Assembly (NCBI GenBank): GCA_963680875.1
Contig: OY804579.1
Span: 22,739,804 to 22,803,803 of the forward strand
DNA: 64,000 bases
Source: Bathymodiolus brooksi
Lineage: Eukaryota; Mollusca; Bivalvia; Mytilida; Modiolidae
Direction: 5' to 3'
In this document: positions 38,650 through 51,800 of the stretch, piece after piece
How positions within the stretch are numbered: position 1 is the stretch's first letter
Layout of the letters: each line of letters opens with the position of its first letter
Translations under genes and position numbers: made by a program
The notes under the pieces: generated by a model
Told to the model about the DNA's origin: nothing
The model's database searches: none
The model's input: only the letters and a program-made list of their open reading frames with translations

Positions 38650-40140
38650 GAGAGAATATACCAGCAGCCATACAACAGACCGCTAACTTTAGAGAAGAAA
38701 CCAGCACACATACAACAGACCGCTAACTTTTGAGAAGATACCAGCACACATACAACAGACCGCTAACTTTAGAGAAGATACCAGCACACATACAACAGAC
38801 CGCTAACTTACACGACCTGGTACAGTGATTAAAGAGAGAAGATACCAGCACACATACAACATACCGCTAACTTTAGAGAAGATACCAGCACACATACAAC
38901 ATACCGCTAACTTACACGACCTGGTACAGTGATTAAAGAGAGAAGATACCAGCACACATACAACAGACCGCTAACTTACACGACCTGGTACAGTGATTAA
39001 AGAGTGAAGATACCAGCACACATACAACAGACCGCTAACTTTAGGGAAGATACCAGCACACATACAACAGATCGTTAACTTTAGAGAAGATACCAGCACA
39101 CATACAACAGACCGCTAACTTTAGAGAAGATACCAGCACACATACAACAGATCGTTAACTTTAGAGAAGATACCAGCACACATACAACAGATCGTTAACT
39201 TTAGAGAAGATACCAGCACACATACAACAGATCGTTAACTTTAGAGAAGATACCAGCACACATACAACAGACCGCTGACTTTAGAGAAGATACCAGCACA
39301 CATACAACAGACCGCTAACTTACACGACCTGGTACAGTGATTAAAGAGAGAAGATACCAGCACACATACAACAGACCGCTAACTTACACGACCTGGTACA
39401 GTGATTAAAGAGTGAAGATACCAGCACACATACAACAGACCGCTAACTTTAGAGAAGATACCAGCACACATACACCAGATCGTTAACTTTAGAGAAGATA
39501 CCAGCACACATACAACAGACCGCTAACTTTAGAGAAGATACCAGCACACATACAACAGATCGTTAACTTTAGAGAAGATACCAGCACACATACAACAGAT
39601 CGTTAACTTTAGAGAAGATACCAGCACACATACAACAGACCGTTAACTTACACGACCTGGTACAGTGATTAAAGAGAGAAGATACCAGCACACATACAAC
39701 AGACCGCTAACTTTCACGACCTGGTACAGTGATTAAAGAGAGAAGATACCAGCACACATACAACAGACCGCTGACTTTCACGGCCTGGTACAGTGATTAA
39801 AGAGAGAGAGAAGATACCAGCACACATACAACAGACCGCTAACTTTCACGACCTGGTACAGTGATTAAAGAGAGAAGATACCAGCACACATACAACAGAC
39901 CGCTGACTTTCAAGACCTGGTACAGTGATTAAAGAGAGAGAGAAGATACCAGCACACATACAACAGACCGTTAACTTTAGAGAAGGTACCAGCACACATA
40001 CAACAGACCGCTAACTTACACGATCTGGTACAGTGATTAAAGAGTGAAGATACCAGCACACATACAACAGACCGCTAACTTTAGAGAAGATACCAGCACA
40101 CATACAACAGACCGCTAACTTTCACGACCTGGTACAGTGA
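38650..40140. repeat. Mixed 40/64-bp satellite
   Basis: Short units (40 bases: AGAGAAGATACCAGCACACA then TACAACAGACCGCTAACTTT) are interspersed with long units of about 64 bases that carry an extra ACACGACCTGGTACAGTGAT plus TAAAGAG. A few long units have extra GA dinucleotides. The array directly abuts the 37-bp array. Confidence 0.93.
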
Positions 40141-41215
40141 TTGGGGTTAAGTAATTATATATGTCCTTACATCCCCTATTAGATAAATGACACGATCGTG
40201 ATACAAAAAGCTAATTTAGGATCATAAGATGTTCCCTCTAAGATAGTCAATTATTTTATAATTTTACAACATTAACCATACAGTTCTAAATATATAATTT
40301 GGGAATGGAAAATACAATGGCATTAAGCTATCAAAGTTATGAAAAGAAAGCTAAAATAGTGATGGCCAACAATTCATAAATATTAGCAAGCGAACAATTA
40401 CCTCTCGCCCTAACCCACTAAACAAACAAACAAAAAACACAACATCTGACGTTGGAAATGAAAGGTAGAGACGTTCATATATATATTCATATTGTATTTC
40501 TAACATATTTGATATAAATTAGTCATGAACATCGAAAGAAATTATTGGTCTTCGTGTGAGACCAGAATGAACTTGTTAAAATCAAATACTCAACATAATG
40601 TAGTAATAAAATAAGGAATGACATATACATGTTCTGACTTAATTGCTAGTTGTACCTGCATATTGTCTATATTTGACAAAGGAAATCTGCCTCAAAGAGT
40701 ATTGTTGATAAATCATAGCCTTTACGAATAAGATTTTTCAAATATTTTACAAGTTTAGTTATGTCAGGTTTGAACGTTTTAGTTTTGTTAATTACGACAT
40801 GGATATGATATACCCTTTTTGATCAGACCTTTTTTTTTAATCAAGATAACATAGTTTATTAAGTATAGCTTGTTGCATCTCTACTTCATAGTCCAAGCAC
40901 CCCTGAAGCACACCTGTGCAAATTAGATTGATTAACCAGGAAAAGTCATCATAATATTTAAGGATACATAATATCTTATATCATAAAATAGTTCAGGTTT
41001 CAAACGTTTATAATTTTGTGCATACTTTAAAATAAAGGTCATATTTATAGCGTATCATATTCACTGATTCGGGTGCTTAACTCTTGTAAGCAGAGACTAT
41101 ATACATTCATAATTTCAGGAATATATCACAAATTTAAGCAAACATTTGAAAGTAAATTGATGTCTTGTTAAATTGCATTTAAACTGGTGTACATATTGAC
41201 TTCACACAACTACAT
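40141..41215. other. Gene-free stretch
   Basis: AT-rich unique-looking DNA. No supported exon or RNA gene was seen. Confidence 0.55.
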
Positions 41216-41219
41216 GGGG

Positions 41220-41475
41220 CCGTTGTGGTCGTGGTAATATGGTTGTTGGATTTACAACTACCTGTGCAATAAATGCCTATCATCACTCAAGCTGTGAGTT
41301 CGAGCCCCGTTCATGGCGAGGTGTACTCGATACAACAGTATGTGATAAAGAGTGTCAGTGATTTGCGACAGGTTGGTGGTTCTCTCCGGGTAGTCCGATT
41401 TCCTCCACCAATAAAACTGACCTCCACGATAAAACTTAAACATTGTTGAAAGTGGCTTTAAAAACCATAAATTGT
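41220..41475 (+). mobile_element. tRNA-derived SINE, family 1, well preserved
   Basis: Head GGCCGTTGTGGTCGTGG, B box GAGTTCGAGCCCCG, body GATTTGCGACAGGTTGGTGG and TCCTCCACCAATAAAACTG, tail CATTGTTGAAAGTGGC then TTTAAAAACCATAAA. This copy defines the sense orientation because the tRNA-like head comes first. Confidence 0.82.
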
Positions 41476-41479
41476 CAGT

Positions 41480-43540
41480 TTCAATGCGATTGGCATCTTG
41501 GTTATTTAGCATACTCAATTTGTCTTTCAATAATGAACTGTACTACATTTGCCGAAGTGACCCAGTTTTAAACATAGATTACCTTATCTTTGAATAAATC
41601 TAGAGTAGTTACATATATATGTAAAAGTGCGCATTTATTCCTCAGTTACGCGTTACATACGAAACGTTGATAGAAGTATCCTTATAGATACAGTGGAACT
41701 TGTACAATCCGCAACCTGAGTGTTACGACATTCTGTACACTCCGACACATTTCCCTGGTTCCTTGGTGTATGGGATTAGACAGGTTCCAATGTCTTTGTG
41801 ATCTTAATATATTAATTAAACTAAATATTAAATCCATATATCATATTTGCATGCACTAGATATTTCTTAAAATATCATTTACAGGGTTTCTTGGGCCATA
41901 TGAATAGGGTGGGGGAGTGGTTGTTTTCGAACCTGTTTAAGTTCATTAAAACAGCAATGTCTTTAGTTTTAGTTGAAATGTATCATGCTTAGGATATGTA
42001 GAGTTAGTCTTAGCATTGGGATGCAATTTGGGGGAATGTTCTTTCTCAAGTTCAAGGAATGGGAATTCAATTGTAGTTGGCATTTAGCAGCATTTGATAG
42101 GAAGTTTAAATTTGTACCAGTACTCTTTTGGTGTTAAGTTCTGGGATATTTACAGTTAGCAATTATAATACGATATGCCATAGGTCAACAACTCTCCTTT
42201 ACCTTATAAATGATACAAGCTTTATTTTTTCCTGATGTGAATGAAAGTACTGCTAGACCACAATAAACTTCCAACTGCTTGAACATTCTATCCCATCTGT
42301 AACTCCAGTTAACTTTCTATACGTCCATCTTTAGAGAGTGTCCTGTTGCTAGCCCGTCCATCTGTCCGTTAGGCGTAAGCATTTCGCGCTCTAAATATGC
42401 TTTGCTTTGACCTGCGAACTTTGCAAGAGTATTAGAATGGTGGATTGAGGGCCTCTATATGTTTTGCAAATTTTCACTTTTGTCGCTATAGAGCAATGAA
42501 ACGCTATGTAATGAAAAATAGTGTTCGGGGGTCTGCATTCTTTTTGACAATTTTGTTTTTGTCGTTTGAGAGTTATTGTTTATAACTTTATCCCAGGAAA
42601 AATAATAATGTTGAAAACATTGATTGATTGACTATTGCTGAACGTCCAGCTAGTAGTATTATTGCTATAGTCAGGACGAGAACAAGTTCAGTCATATATA
42701 TCATGATTAGATACGTGCACGCTTTGCAAAATTGGCAGGGTTAAAGTAATCTACAGGCACAAACCTCCTCGGTTAGTGAAATAATAAATATCAAGAAATG
42801 AGGAGATGAAACATTTTCTTTTGCAACAATGTTCTTTAAAATCAAATAATGAATTGTTTAATGCATTCAATTTTACTTCAGAAATTTCAATAAGTATACC
42901 ACATATCTCTTTCCTTTTAAAAGTCAACACTTATTATATCTTATGTGTACAGCAGTAAATGCAGGGAGGATGTATCATCAACGATCAACATGCCACCCTT
43001 TTTACTCATTCCTGTTCATCTACAGTTATATAAAAAAGCGATTAAATGTTGAAACCATGTAGATGTACATTTTTTTATGTTAATAACACTATTTATAAAA
43101 TTGATACGATATATTTTTGCATTATTTTAGTTGCATTTTAACACTTATTTTTAATGGTATTTGTGTAACTGACAAGATAGTTGTGCAAGGACTGTTTACC
43201 TTTTCGATACACCCGCGTTGTTTAGGGGCTGGAGGTTTGATTTTCTGTGTAGTGTTTTATGGATAATTATTTTTGCCCTTGTTTCTTTTCTACACTATAT
43301 TGTATGTCTGTCTTCAACTTAGGACTTCTTCAAACCTTTCTTCCCACAGTGAGGATTCTCAATATCTACATTGTATCTACCTTTCAATTCTATCTATAGA
43401 TTAAGAGCTGACAGAAATACACGTATTCATTATTTGTACGATAAGTAATAGGTTAGAGGAAATTATCTAAGAACATTGATAGGTCGCCTTATCTATGTGA
43501 AACCCGTTCAAATGCCATAAACTTTACCCTTTGTTATCAT
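41480..43540. other. Gene-free stretch upstream of gene B
   Basis: No supported gene. The segment TTTTTGTCGTTTGAGAGTTA near 42555 also occurs near 12135 (ACTTTTGTCGTTTGAGAG), so it is probably part of an old dispersed repeat. Confidence 0.5.
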
Positions 43541-43544
43541 TAGA

Positions 43545-43745
43545 ACCTAAATTGTACCGTAAAATGGCGCCGTAAAATCTGATTCAACCCACCATTTCTT
43601 TGGAAATGCCTGTACAAAGTCAGGGTCATTACGTTTTCTCACTGATTTTGTCTGTTTGTGTACTTATGAGTTTTGACTTTCCCTTTGCAAAATTGTTCGG
43701 AGATCGGTAATTTTGTTATTACCCTTATTTATTGTATGCATATGT
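43545..43745 (-). mobile_element. Dispersed 450-bp element, truncated, just upstream of gene B exon 1
   Basis: Reverse complement of the left part of the element: AAAATCTGATTCAACCCACC, GTCAGGGTCATTACG and GTAATTTTGTTATTACCC. It ends about 35 bases before the start codon of gene B, so it may lie in the 5' UTR, an intron before it, or the promoter. Confidence 0.8.
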
Positions 43746-43777
43746 TAACGTATATCTGCGTATATTATTGATTTCAG

Positions 43778-43832
43778 ATGTTTTTCTTTCGGGTAGCTCT
43801 AGTGGTACTAGCAACAGTCAGTGTAACAGTAG
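43778..43832 (+). CDS. Gene B exon 1, signal peptide
   Basis: ATG sits directly after a TTTCAG, which may be a splice acceptor of a 5' UTR intron. It encodes [18 protein letters not shown], a short basic start and hydrophobic core typical of a signal peptide, ending in phase 1 (G) before GTAGG. Exon 2 then gives Ala-Tyr, a plausible cleavage region. Confidence 0.8.
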
Positions 43833-46800
43833 GTAGGAAGTCGTTAGTATAAGTTGAATCATTTAATTTGAGAAATACAATCCTTATAGAAATCGTAACC
43901 ATGTAAATACTGTGGAACATTCATAATGTGTAAACATAAGGTTAAAATAAACGTAAGAGAAAACCGAAGGGGCAATCATAAACTGGACAATACAAAAAGA
44001 ACTGGCAACATTGGATACACAGGACGAAGACAAAAAAAAAAAAAACACAACACAGTAAACGCAATAGATGAGCAACACCAAAAAACTGTGGGTGAACCCA
44101 GGTGCTCATGGAGGATAAGCAGTTATGAAGTTGTTATATAGCAATTGTATACATTTAGTATATTATATAGCTAGTGCAAACAAGGAAACAATCGTTAATG
44201 CTGTCATATTTGTATATGGAGCTAAAACTGAGTTTATACTCATGATGGTTGTCATTTCACATAGAAATTATCGACAAGTGTATTGAAACTGTGTTTTCAG
44301 TCAATTTGAAATTGTAATTTTCATTTTTATGAGACAACAGAAAAATTCCAAAATCTATTCACACCATCTTTGAAGTCATTTAAGTGACCCCCTTGGCATT
44401 TCAAGAATGGGGAGTAGAATTCAAATCTACACGTACACACACTAAAAAAAAAAATACCCCCTCCCCCCAGGCAAACCCCAAAGAAAACAAACAAGACAAA
44501 AAAAACCAAACAAAAAGAAAACCAAATAGCAAACAAACAAACAGACAAACGAAAGCATCAACAAAATTTACAAAAAAGCTAAAACTAAACAAAACAAAAC
44601 AAAACAAAACAAAGCAGAACAAAACAGAAAACTACACTTGTGACGTTTCATATTTTCTCGTTTATCCTCTGTAGCTTATCGTCGAGTATGTTACTATACT
44701 AACTGGGCACAGTACAGACATGGTACAGGCAAATTCTTTCCTGAAAATGTGGACCCACAATTATGTACCCATATTATTTACTCATTTGCCAAACTGAATG
44801 GGAACAAATTGAAGGCTTTTGAATGGAATGATGAAAGTACGCCATGGATGAAGGGAATGTAAGTAATTTCTGTAGAATTTGACTAATATTTCATCGTATG
44901 CGTTCTTTATCACTCATGCATTAAAATAGACTTAAACCCAATTTCGCGATTTAGCTGAAAAAATTAAATAGCCAATTTAATCATTGATGTTTTTAAAGGT
45001 AAGTTTTAAATTTTAAATGCCTGTTCATTATATTTGGCTCTCTGCCACATGTGCACAGCGCCGCTGAAAATAGAATATTCCATGTATCGCACCGAAAATT
45101 CGATAACGTTTTTCACCGGCATTTCGTGGTTAATTCAACTGTTAAACTAACGCGTATAAAAGGACCAAGTTTGAAGCTTGACTTTTATTACTAAGTTGAT
45201 ATTCTGCTATGCCAAGGTTAGACCCTGCCACTCGAAATATCGCTATCGGTCGTCTCCAAGCCGGAGAGTCTCAAAATGAGGTAGCACGAACACTGAATGT
45301 TAACCAGAGCACCTTGTCCAGGCTATGGAACAGATTAAAAAAAAATGGTTCAACGAATGGCCGCCAAAAGAGTGGAAGACCTCACATAACTACTCCTGGG
45401 TAAGATCGGTACATCCTGATCTTTCATCTACGGAATCGAACCGTTGCCGCATCAACCACTGCAACCAGAATATCTGGAATGCGAAGAATCAGCTCACAAA
45501 CAGCCCACAATCGGCTTCGACAGCATGGAATGAGACGCAGAAGGCCGTATTTCGGAGCGTTATTGACGTCGTTACACAGACGTCAAAGAGTTCGTTAGTG
45601 CAACAGATTAAGGGCTGAACAATCTAAAACTAGCGAAGAAATTGGTTCACTGACGAGTCTCGCTTTCTACTGCAGAAGCGTGATGGCAGAATACGTGTAT
45701 ATAGGTGCCAGAATGAACGTTTCTCTTTCTCCTGTGTTCAGGAATGTTCAGGAAGTGGATAACGTCAGTGGAGGTAATGTCATGATGTGGGCGGCTATCT
45801 CAAATGACTGCAAAATAGACCTAGTGCTTGTCACGGGCGAAATAACGGCTGTGAGGTACAGGGACGAAATTATCCAACCTCACCTTATGCACGTAATTGA
45901 CTGACAGAAGTATTTATTCCAACAGGACAACGCTAGGCCACACACAGCGCGTGTAACAATGGACTACCTTGAGCAAAACAACATCAATGTGTTTCCATGG
46001 CCTTCCAAATCGCCGGACTTGAATCCCATTGAACACCTATGAGATCAGCTGGATAAACGTGTGCGTTAGCGACAAGCTTCACCTCAGACCCTCGATCAAC
46101 TCCGTCAAATGTTGCAACAGGAATGGCGAACAATACCAAGAAACAATGTGAGAAATTTGATTGAGTCTATGCCGAGGAGATGCAGAGCAGTGTTGGCCGC
46201 GCGTGGTGGTCATCCACGGTACTAGCTTCAACGTGACCGGAACTGTGATGCACTGACTTCTTCTTACTCAATCTCTGAAGTATGGACTCTTAATTTTTCA
46301 ATAATAAACATTCTGAGTAGATATCTGAAAGTGTAACTAAAAATTTTGATTTAAAATACATGTATTAAAATACCTAAAATCCCCTTATGCGTTGATCACA
46401 AAAAATGTGCCTTATAAGTTTTCACATTCATGTATCCTTTAACAATGAAAAAGCAAACTCACTTATAACATGCTTGAATCACATTTAGGTATGAAAAATT
46501 CAATAATTTGAAGAAGGCTAACCCCAGCTTGAAAACTAGCTTGGCAGTAGGTGGTTGGAATTTAGGCTCCGCACCATTTACACGCATGGTGGCTACCGAT
46601 GCTAGTAGACAACAGTTTGCTACTTCTACTGTGAAGTTCCTACGTGATCACAACTTTGATGGCCTTGACCTTGATTGGGAATATCCAGCCAATCGTGGAA
46701 GTCCTCCAGGAGACAAACAGAAATTCGCTCTATTATTAGAGGTAGTATCAGTAACAACATTGAAACATTGTCCCCTTGTTGGTATAGCGTACATATTTCT

Positions 46801-48790
46801 TACGGTTTTTGGGCACTGTTAAAGTATTTCGATTTTATCATGGACGAATTATAGGACACCTGTTTCTGATCTTCAAAATAGTATTAGTTAAAAAAAATAA
46901 CAGTATTTGACAGAAGAGGAAATAACTTCAACGATAATGTTTTTTTTAGATGTTTCAGCTCTTTTCAGGAAGAACATAAGACCAAAAGAAATTAACAAAA
47001 AATAAGATAATTATTACTTTAATCATAAAAGCAATGATTCAATTTTAGTTTGTTTTAGTTCGGTTTCAGCTACCTATGTGACCAATACTGATGGCCACTG
47101 AAATTGGGAGGTGGAATCCGCTCATAGAGATGGAATAATCGATAAAATAGTATGTGCTGAGGATTGTCAGTGACTTGCTACAGGTCGGTGGGTTTCACCG
47201 GGTACCCTGGCTTCCTCCACCAATGAAAGTGGCCATCATGATATAACTGAAATGTTGTTGAAAGTGGCGTTAAACACCATAACTCTTAAATTTTAATTAT
47301 ACAATAATAAATTCTATATTTCGTTATTGACTTTTTGTGATAGATTAGAATAGTCAGGATACTTATTTTAGTTATTTATTATTATATAAAATGAAATTAT
47401 TGTACGGGTTTGATTTATTAAATGTATTCTTCCATTTCAAGACACTCCGACGAAAATTCGATTCTGAGGCCAAAACATCAGGGAAACCTAAACTGATACT
47501 ATCGGCTGCTACCGCCGCGGGCAAGGAGAAGATAGATACTGCTTATGACTTTGCAGCAATGGTTAAGTATGTATTTTGACGTTGACATTCAAGAAAAGTT
47601 TGAAAACACCAAAGGGGTCGCAAGAAGTCATAAATCGAAGAAGCACAGACCAGACAATAACCAAAGGAAAACGTACAAATGATAGACAAACAACGGTATG
47701 CAAAGTAGTGCGCATAACACTAGCGATCGAGCAACACGAACCGCACAGTTCCATATGTGACGTCCGTCGTAACTGGTAAGAAAAGTTTGAAGGTACCAAA
47801 TGGATAATCCGTAAATAGAAGACGAGCCGAAAACACAATGGCCATACTTAAAGGAACAAAAGAACAAACAACGATCTACTAAACACTACAGAGTAAACTA
47901 AACATCGAATAACACGAACCCCACTAAAAAACGAGAGTGAACTCTGGTGATCCGGAAGGGTAAGCGAATCCTGCTCCAATAGTGTTACTCTTATTAAAAC
48001 ACCGACACGAACGTCATCTGATATGGAAATTATGTTGGACACCAGCATACGTAAATGAATACACATAACATAAATAAAAAATGAATTCCCCTATTAAAGA
48101 AATTGTAGTCCAGACGTATCGAATATCATTGCTACGCGTAATTCGTAGAGGACATCACATCACAGAACTAAAAACAATGATTTCTAAGATTATATTCACG
48201 CAAATTATCAAAGCAGACACGTACCCATATGACAATTGCCTTTTTTGTCCTTAAAGTACTTAACATTTGATAAAAAAAATTCTTTTATTCTTCATGAAAT
48301 TGATGAACATACTTACATAAACACCTTTCAGGAATTTAGACATGATCAACTTGATGACGTACGATTTACATGGAAGCTGGGAAACTAAAACCGGTCATAA
48401 TTCTCCTCTGTATAAACATGCAGGTGAAACTGGAAATGAAACTACCCTCAATGTCGTAAGTACAATAATATCTGCTTATTAATTTCAATAATAAAACGGC
48501 AGCAGAAATGAATTCAATTTGCTTTGATAATCAAATTGTAAGGGATTGTAGCGTTTTGAATTAAAACAAGAACAATTAATTATCAACTTTTTAGGGCTGA
48601 AGAAATAACGCAATTAATTGGGAGCACTGTAATTGAAGGTAGAAAAAAAATTGTAAAAAGTAAATATTTCTGTGTGTTATTGCATATCAAATGTAACATA
48701 CTTTGTTATTGTATTTATGTCCTCTAAAAACCTCAAAATATGTTCTTATTATTAAAGACCTTTAATAACATTCGTGTATTTATTGGGAAA

Positions 48791-48826
<36 letters not shown>

Positions 48827-51800
48827 ATATGACGAATGAGGAGCAAACAAGTGTAGATAGAAAGACTTTTTTTTTCAATTCGACAAAGTATGTAAACAAT
48901 ACTATAGTCTGGAAATATATTTCTAAGGTTACAATTTGTAATGATATTAAGGTCACTTTTATTCATATGGTACACTTAGGCTATATCTGAAAGATGATAA
49001 TAATAAGCTTTATTTAAAGTCGGAAAACATCAAAATTACAACACAAGCTCTAATGAGCTTTTAAATCCGACATAAGAAAATGTATATATAAACAATAAAA
49101 CAAAAACATGCACACAATATTTGTTAAAAAAAAAAAAAACAAAAAACATTGTCATATTAAAATTTTCTATGAAATTTCAAACCAAATTAAAGTATGAAAG
49201 CAATTTAGAACACAGCAGTAGCAGAAGAATAATTTAAAAGCACATTATATATTGATGTGAATAAACAAAAAGCATGGATAAAATGAGACAAATAGAAATC
49301 AAAACTTTTAAAAGCACATGCATCTATATCTGAAAATATTAAAAATAAAGCAAAAAAGTATAAAAATAATTTAAAATCATGGACAGAAGATGCAGTGACA
49401 TGAGCTGCCATTCCAAGAGTTTATTAAACTCTTAAATTGATTGAAAAATGTTTCTTTCCTGAAATGGTCTGGCAGCCCATTCCAAGTTTTTGAAGCATAG
49501 TATCTACAAGAGTTCAATCCATACCGGGTAGTCTTGACTGTTGGTATATGTGCTGATGATGATAGTGCAAAATGTACAATGAACACCTAATTTGATGTTT
49601 TTTCTACTGGTACCAAAGGTCGTCATGGCCCTGATCGTATGGTACTCGAATTAAAACTACTTACGCAATCGGTACATATCTTCACTGGTGTTGTGGGTCC
49701 GACTTTCGCTCGTGGCGTGGCGTACATCATTATGTGATAATGTTTGACAATGACCCACGGCCGGTCGGTGGTTTTCCGGTTTCCTCCACCAATAAAACTG
49801 ACCACCACGATATAACTTAAATATTGTTGGAAGTGGCATTAAACACCATAAAACCACATGTCTGAGTTATCATTTCAGAACTGGGCTGCATCTTATTACG
49901 TTAAAAAGGGTGTACCACCAGAAATGATGAACATAGGAATGGGAGTGTACGGGCGTAGTTTTACATTATCAAGTCCAAGTAATCACGATGTTGGTGCACC
50001 TACTAGAGGAGCTGGTGACAGTGGACTATTCACTGGCGAAAAGGGATTTATCTCTTATTATGAAGTAATTACAGTAGTACAACATAATGATACATAATTG
50101 CAAAGAGTTGTTTATAAGATACTTAAAACATTAATTTTGTTCATCGAGTCAATTTATTTTATTTCTTGTTTTTCAAATCAAAAATGCTGTTAATAGGCCT
50201 AATCGATCTTAATTTATATGTAAGCTTAAAGTTATATCTGTTGAATGTCACCGTTGGATCTATTAAAGCAATGATTATATTCTCCTAAGCTATACACTGA
50301 GTTAAATTAAGAAATACATAAATAAACATATAATAGAGGAAATAAGTATGCACGTACAAACTAGATATGATAACAACTATGATATCAAATTTAATGTGCA
50401 CTACTCCTTTCTGGATTCAGATACATTCATAGTCAAAGGGGCTGAAAAGATAGCCAAAATACTTACCAAGGTAACCTATGCCTGAGGAAAGTGATCATTA
50501 GTTTTAATAATTTTTTTTTTACATTATTTCACAACTGTAAACTTCAATACTAAATATATCTAATAAACCATGTCAGTGCCGAAGCACCCTCTAGGGCCAA
50601 TAGTCTACCCAGTGATACCAATATTTTTGATATATCATTCTAATCGTAATATGTCGTCCAGCATGTTAATAAATGGGAGCAGCTTTCATATCAACCATGG
50701 TCAGATCATCTATCTGGAAAAAGTATGTCCGGTCCAAAAAGGACATCGACAAGTAACACTTAGAAATAGCAAAGAATGTATCTGAAAAAAATGGCCAAAA
50801 AGGAACAGAATAAGAACACTGATCCATATAATACTACAGAGACAACTAATGATTGAGCGTCACGTTCCCCAAAGCCAGGAGTAAGATGTAAGACGTTCAT
50901 AATTCACTAGAATTGCCAGCTGAGCTATCCCATTTTAAAATTCTGTGATGTCATAAACGTGTTTAAAGGACGTGATTGTTACTACTACAACAGTACCATT
51001 CCCGTTTTCATGTGTGTCACTGATTTTCAAACACGGTCAATCAAGTCATGATGACGACCGTAAAAAATTCAAAGTGATAATGTCAACAGCAACATTAGCA
51101 TTTTTCAGTAGCATACATTTTAGCAGCAACCATCATTCACGTAAAACAGGTACAAGCTCTGAAATATCGTATGAACTGAGTGGTAGTTACATAATATTAT
51201 CTACAATATATTCCTCAAAGTACATAAATAAGGGTAATTACAAAATTACCGAACTCCGAACAATCTTGCAAAAGGAAAGTCAAAACTCATAAGTACACAA
51301 ACAGACAAATCAGTTAACAACCGGAAAACTGGGAAAACCGTAATGATTTGGGTTGAATCAGATTTTACGGCGCCAAACCTCCCGCTTTCATTATGGTTAA
51401 AAGGTTCCGGTTGTCACTATAACAGTGTTTTGAACAATACTGAGACAAAATAGGTATAATCGTAGTCAACACAGTACTTTATGAAAATCCATCATTTATT
51501 ATCGTCTCTGCAGAATGTTCCAACCAAACGGCCATCCTCTCACACAATCTGATTTCAAACGAGAGGTAGAATGACTTCCCGCCTAAACCAAGTTTTCTAA
51601 ATCCTTATCTTTATACATTTGCACTTGATGAAAATCCATCGTTTACCATCGCCTCTGCAGAGACAGAATATATTTCGACAAGAAATGAAAAAGACCTGAT
51701 CATTGTCAAATATTGTTTTCATGTAGGGGGTATTCGAAAACATCAGGAGAATACGTTTTCGCTGCAAAAATGACATTAAATATTGTTATGCGATGTATCA

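Noticed and set aside
36755..38747. Many overlapping minus-strand frames encoding Tyr/Trp/Cys-rich repeats
   Set aside because: All three frames are open because the 37-bp unit lacks stop words. Three simultaneous repeat proteins are implausible.
44327..44674. Lys/Asn-rich and Phe/Leu-rich frames before exon 2
   Set aside because: Low-complexity A-rich intron sequence; the frames come from (AAAAC)n-type DNA.
44960..46400. Complete Tc1 element with terminal inverted repeats
   Set aside because: I compared both flanks by eye and found no convincing inverted repeat, so only the transposase remnant is annotated.
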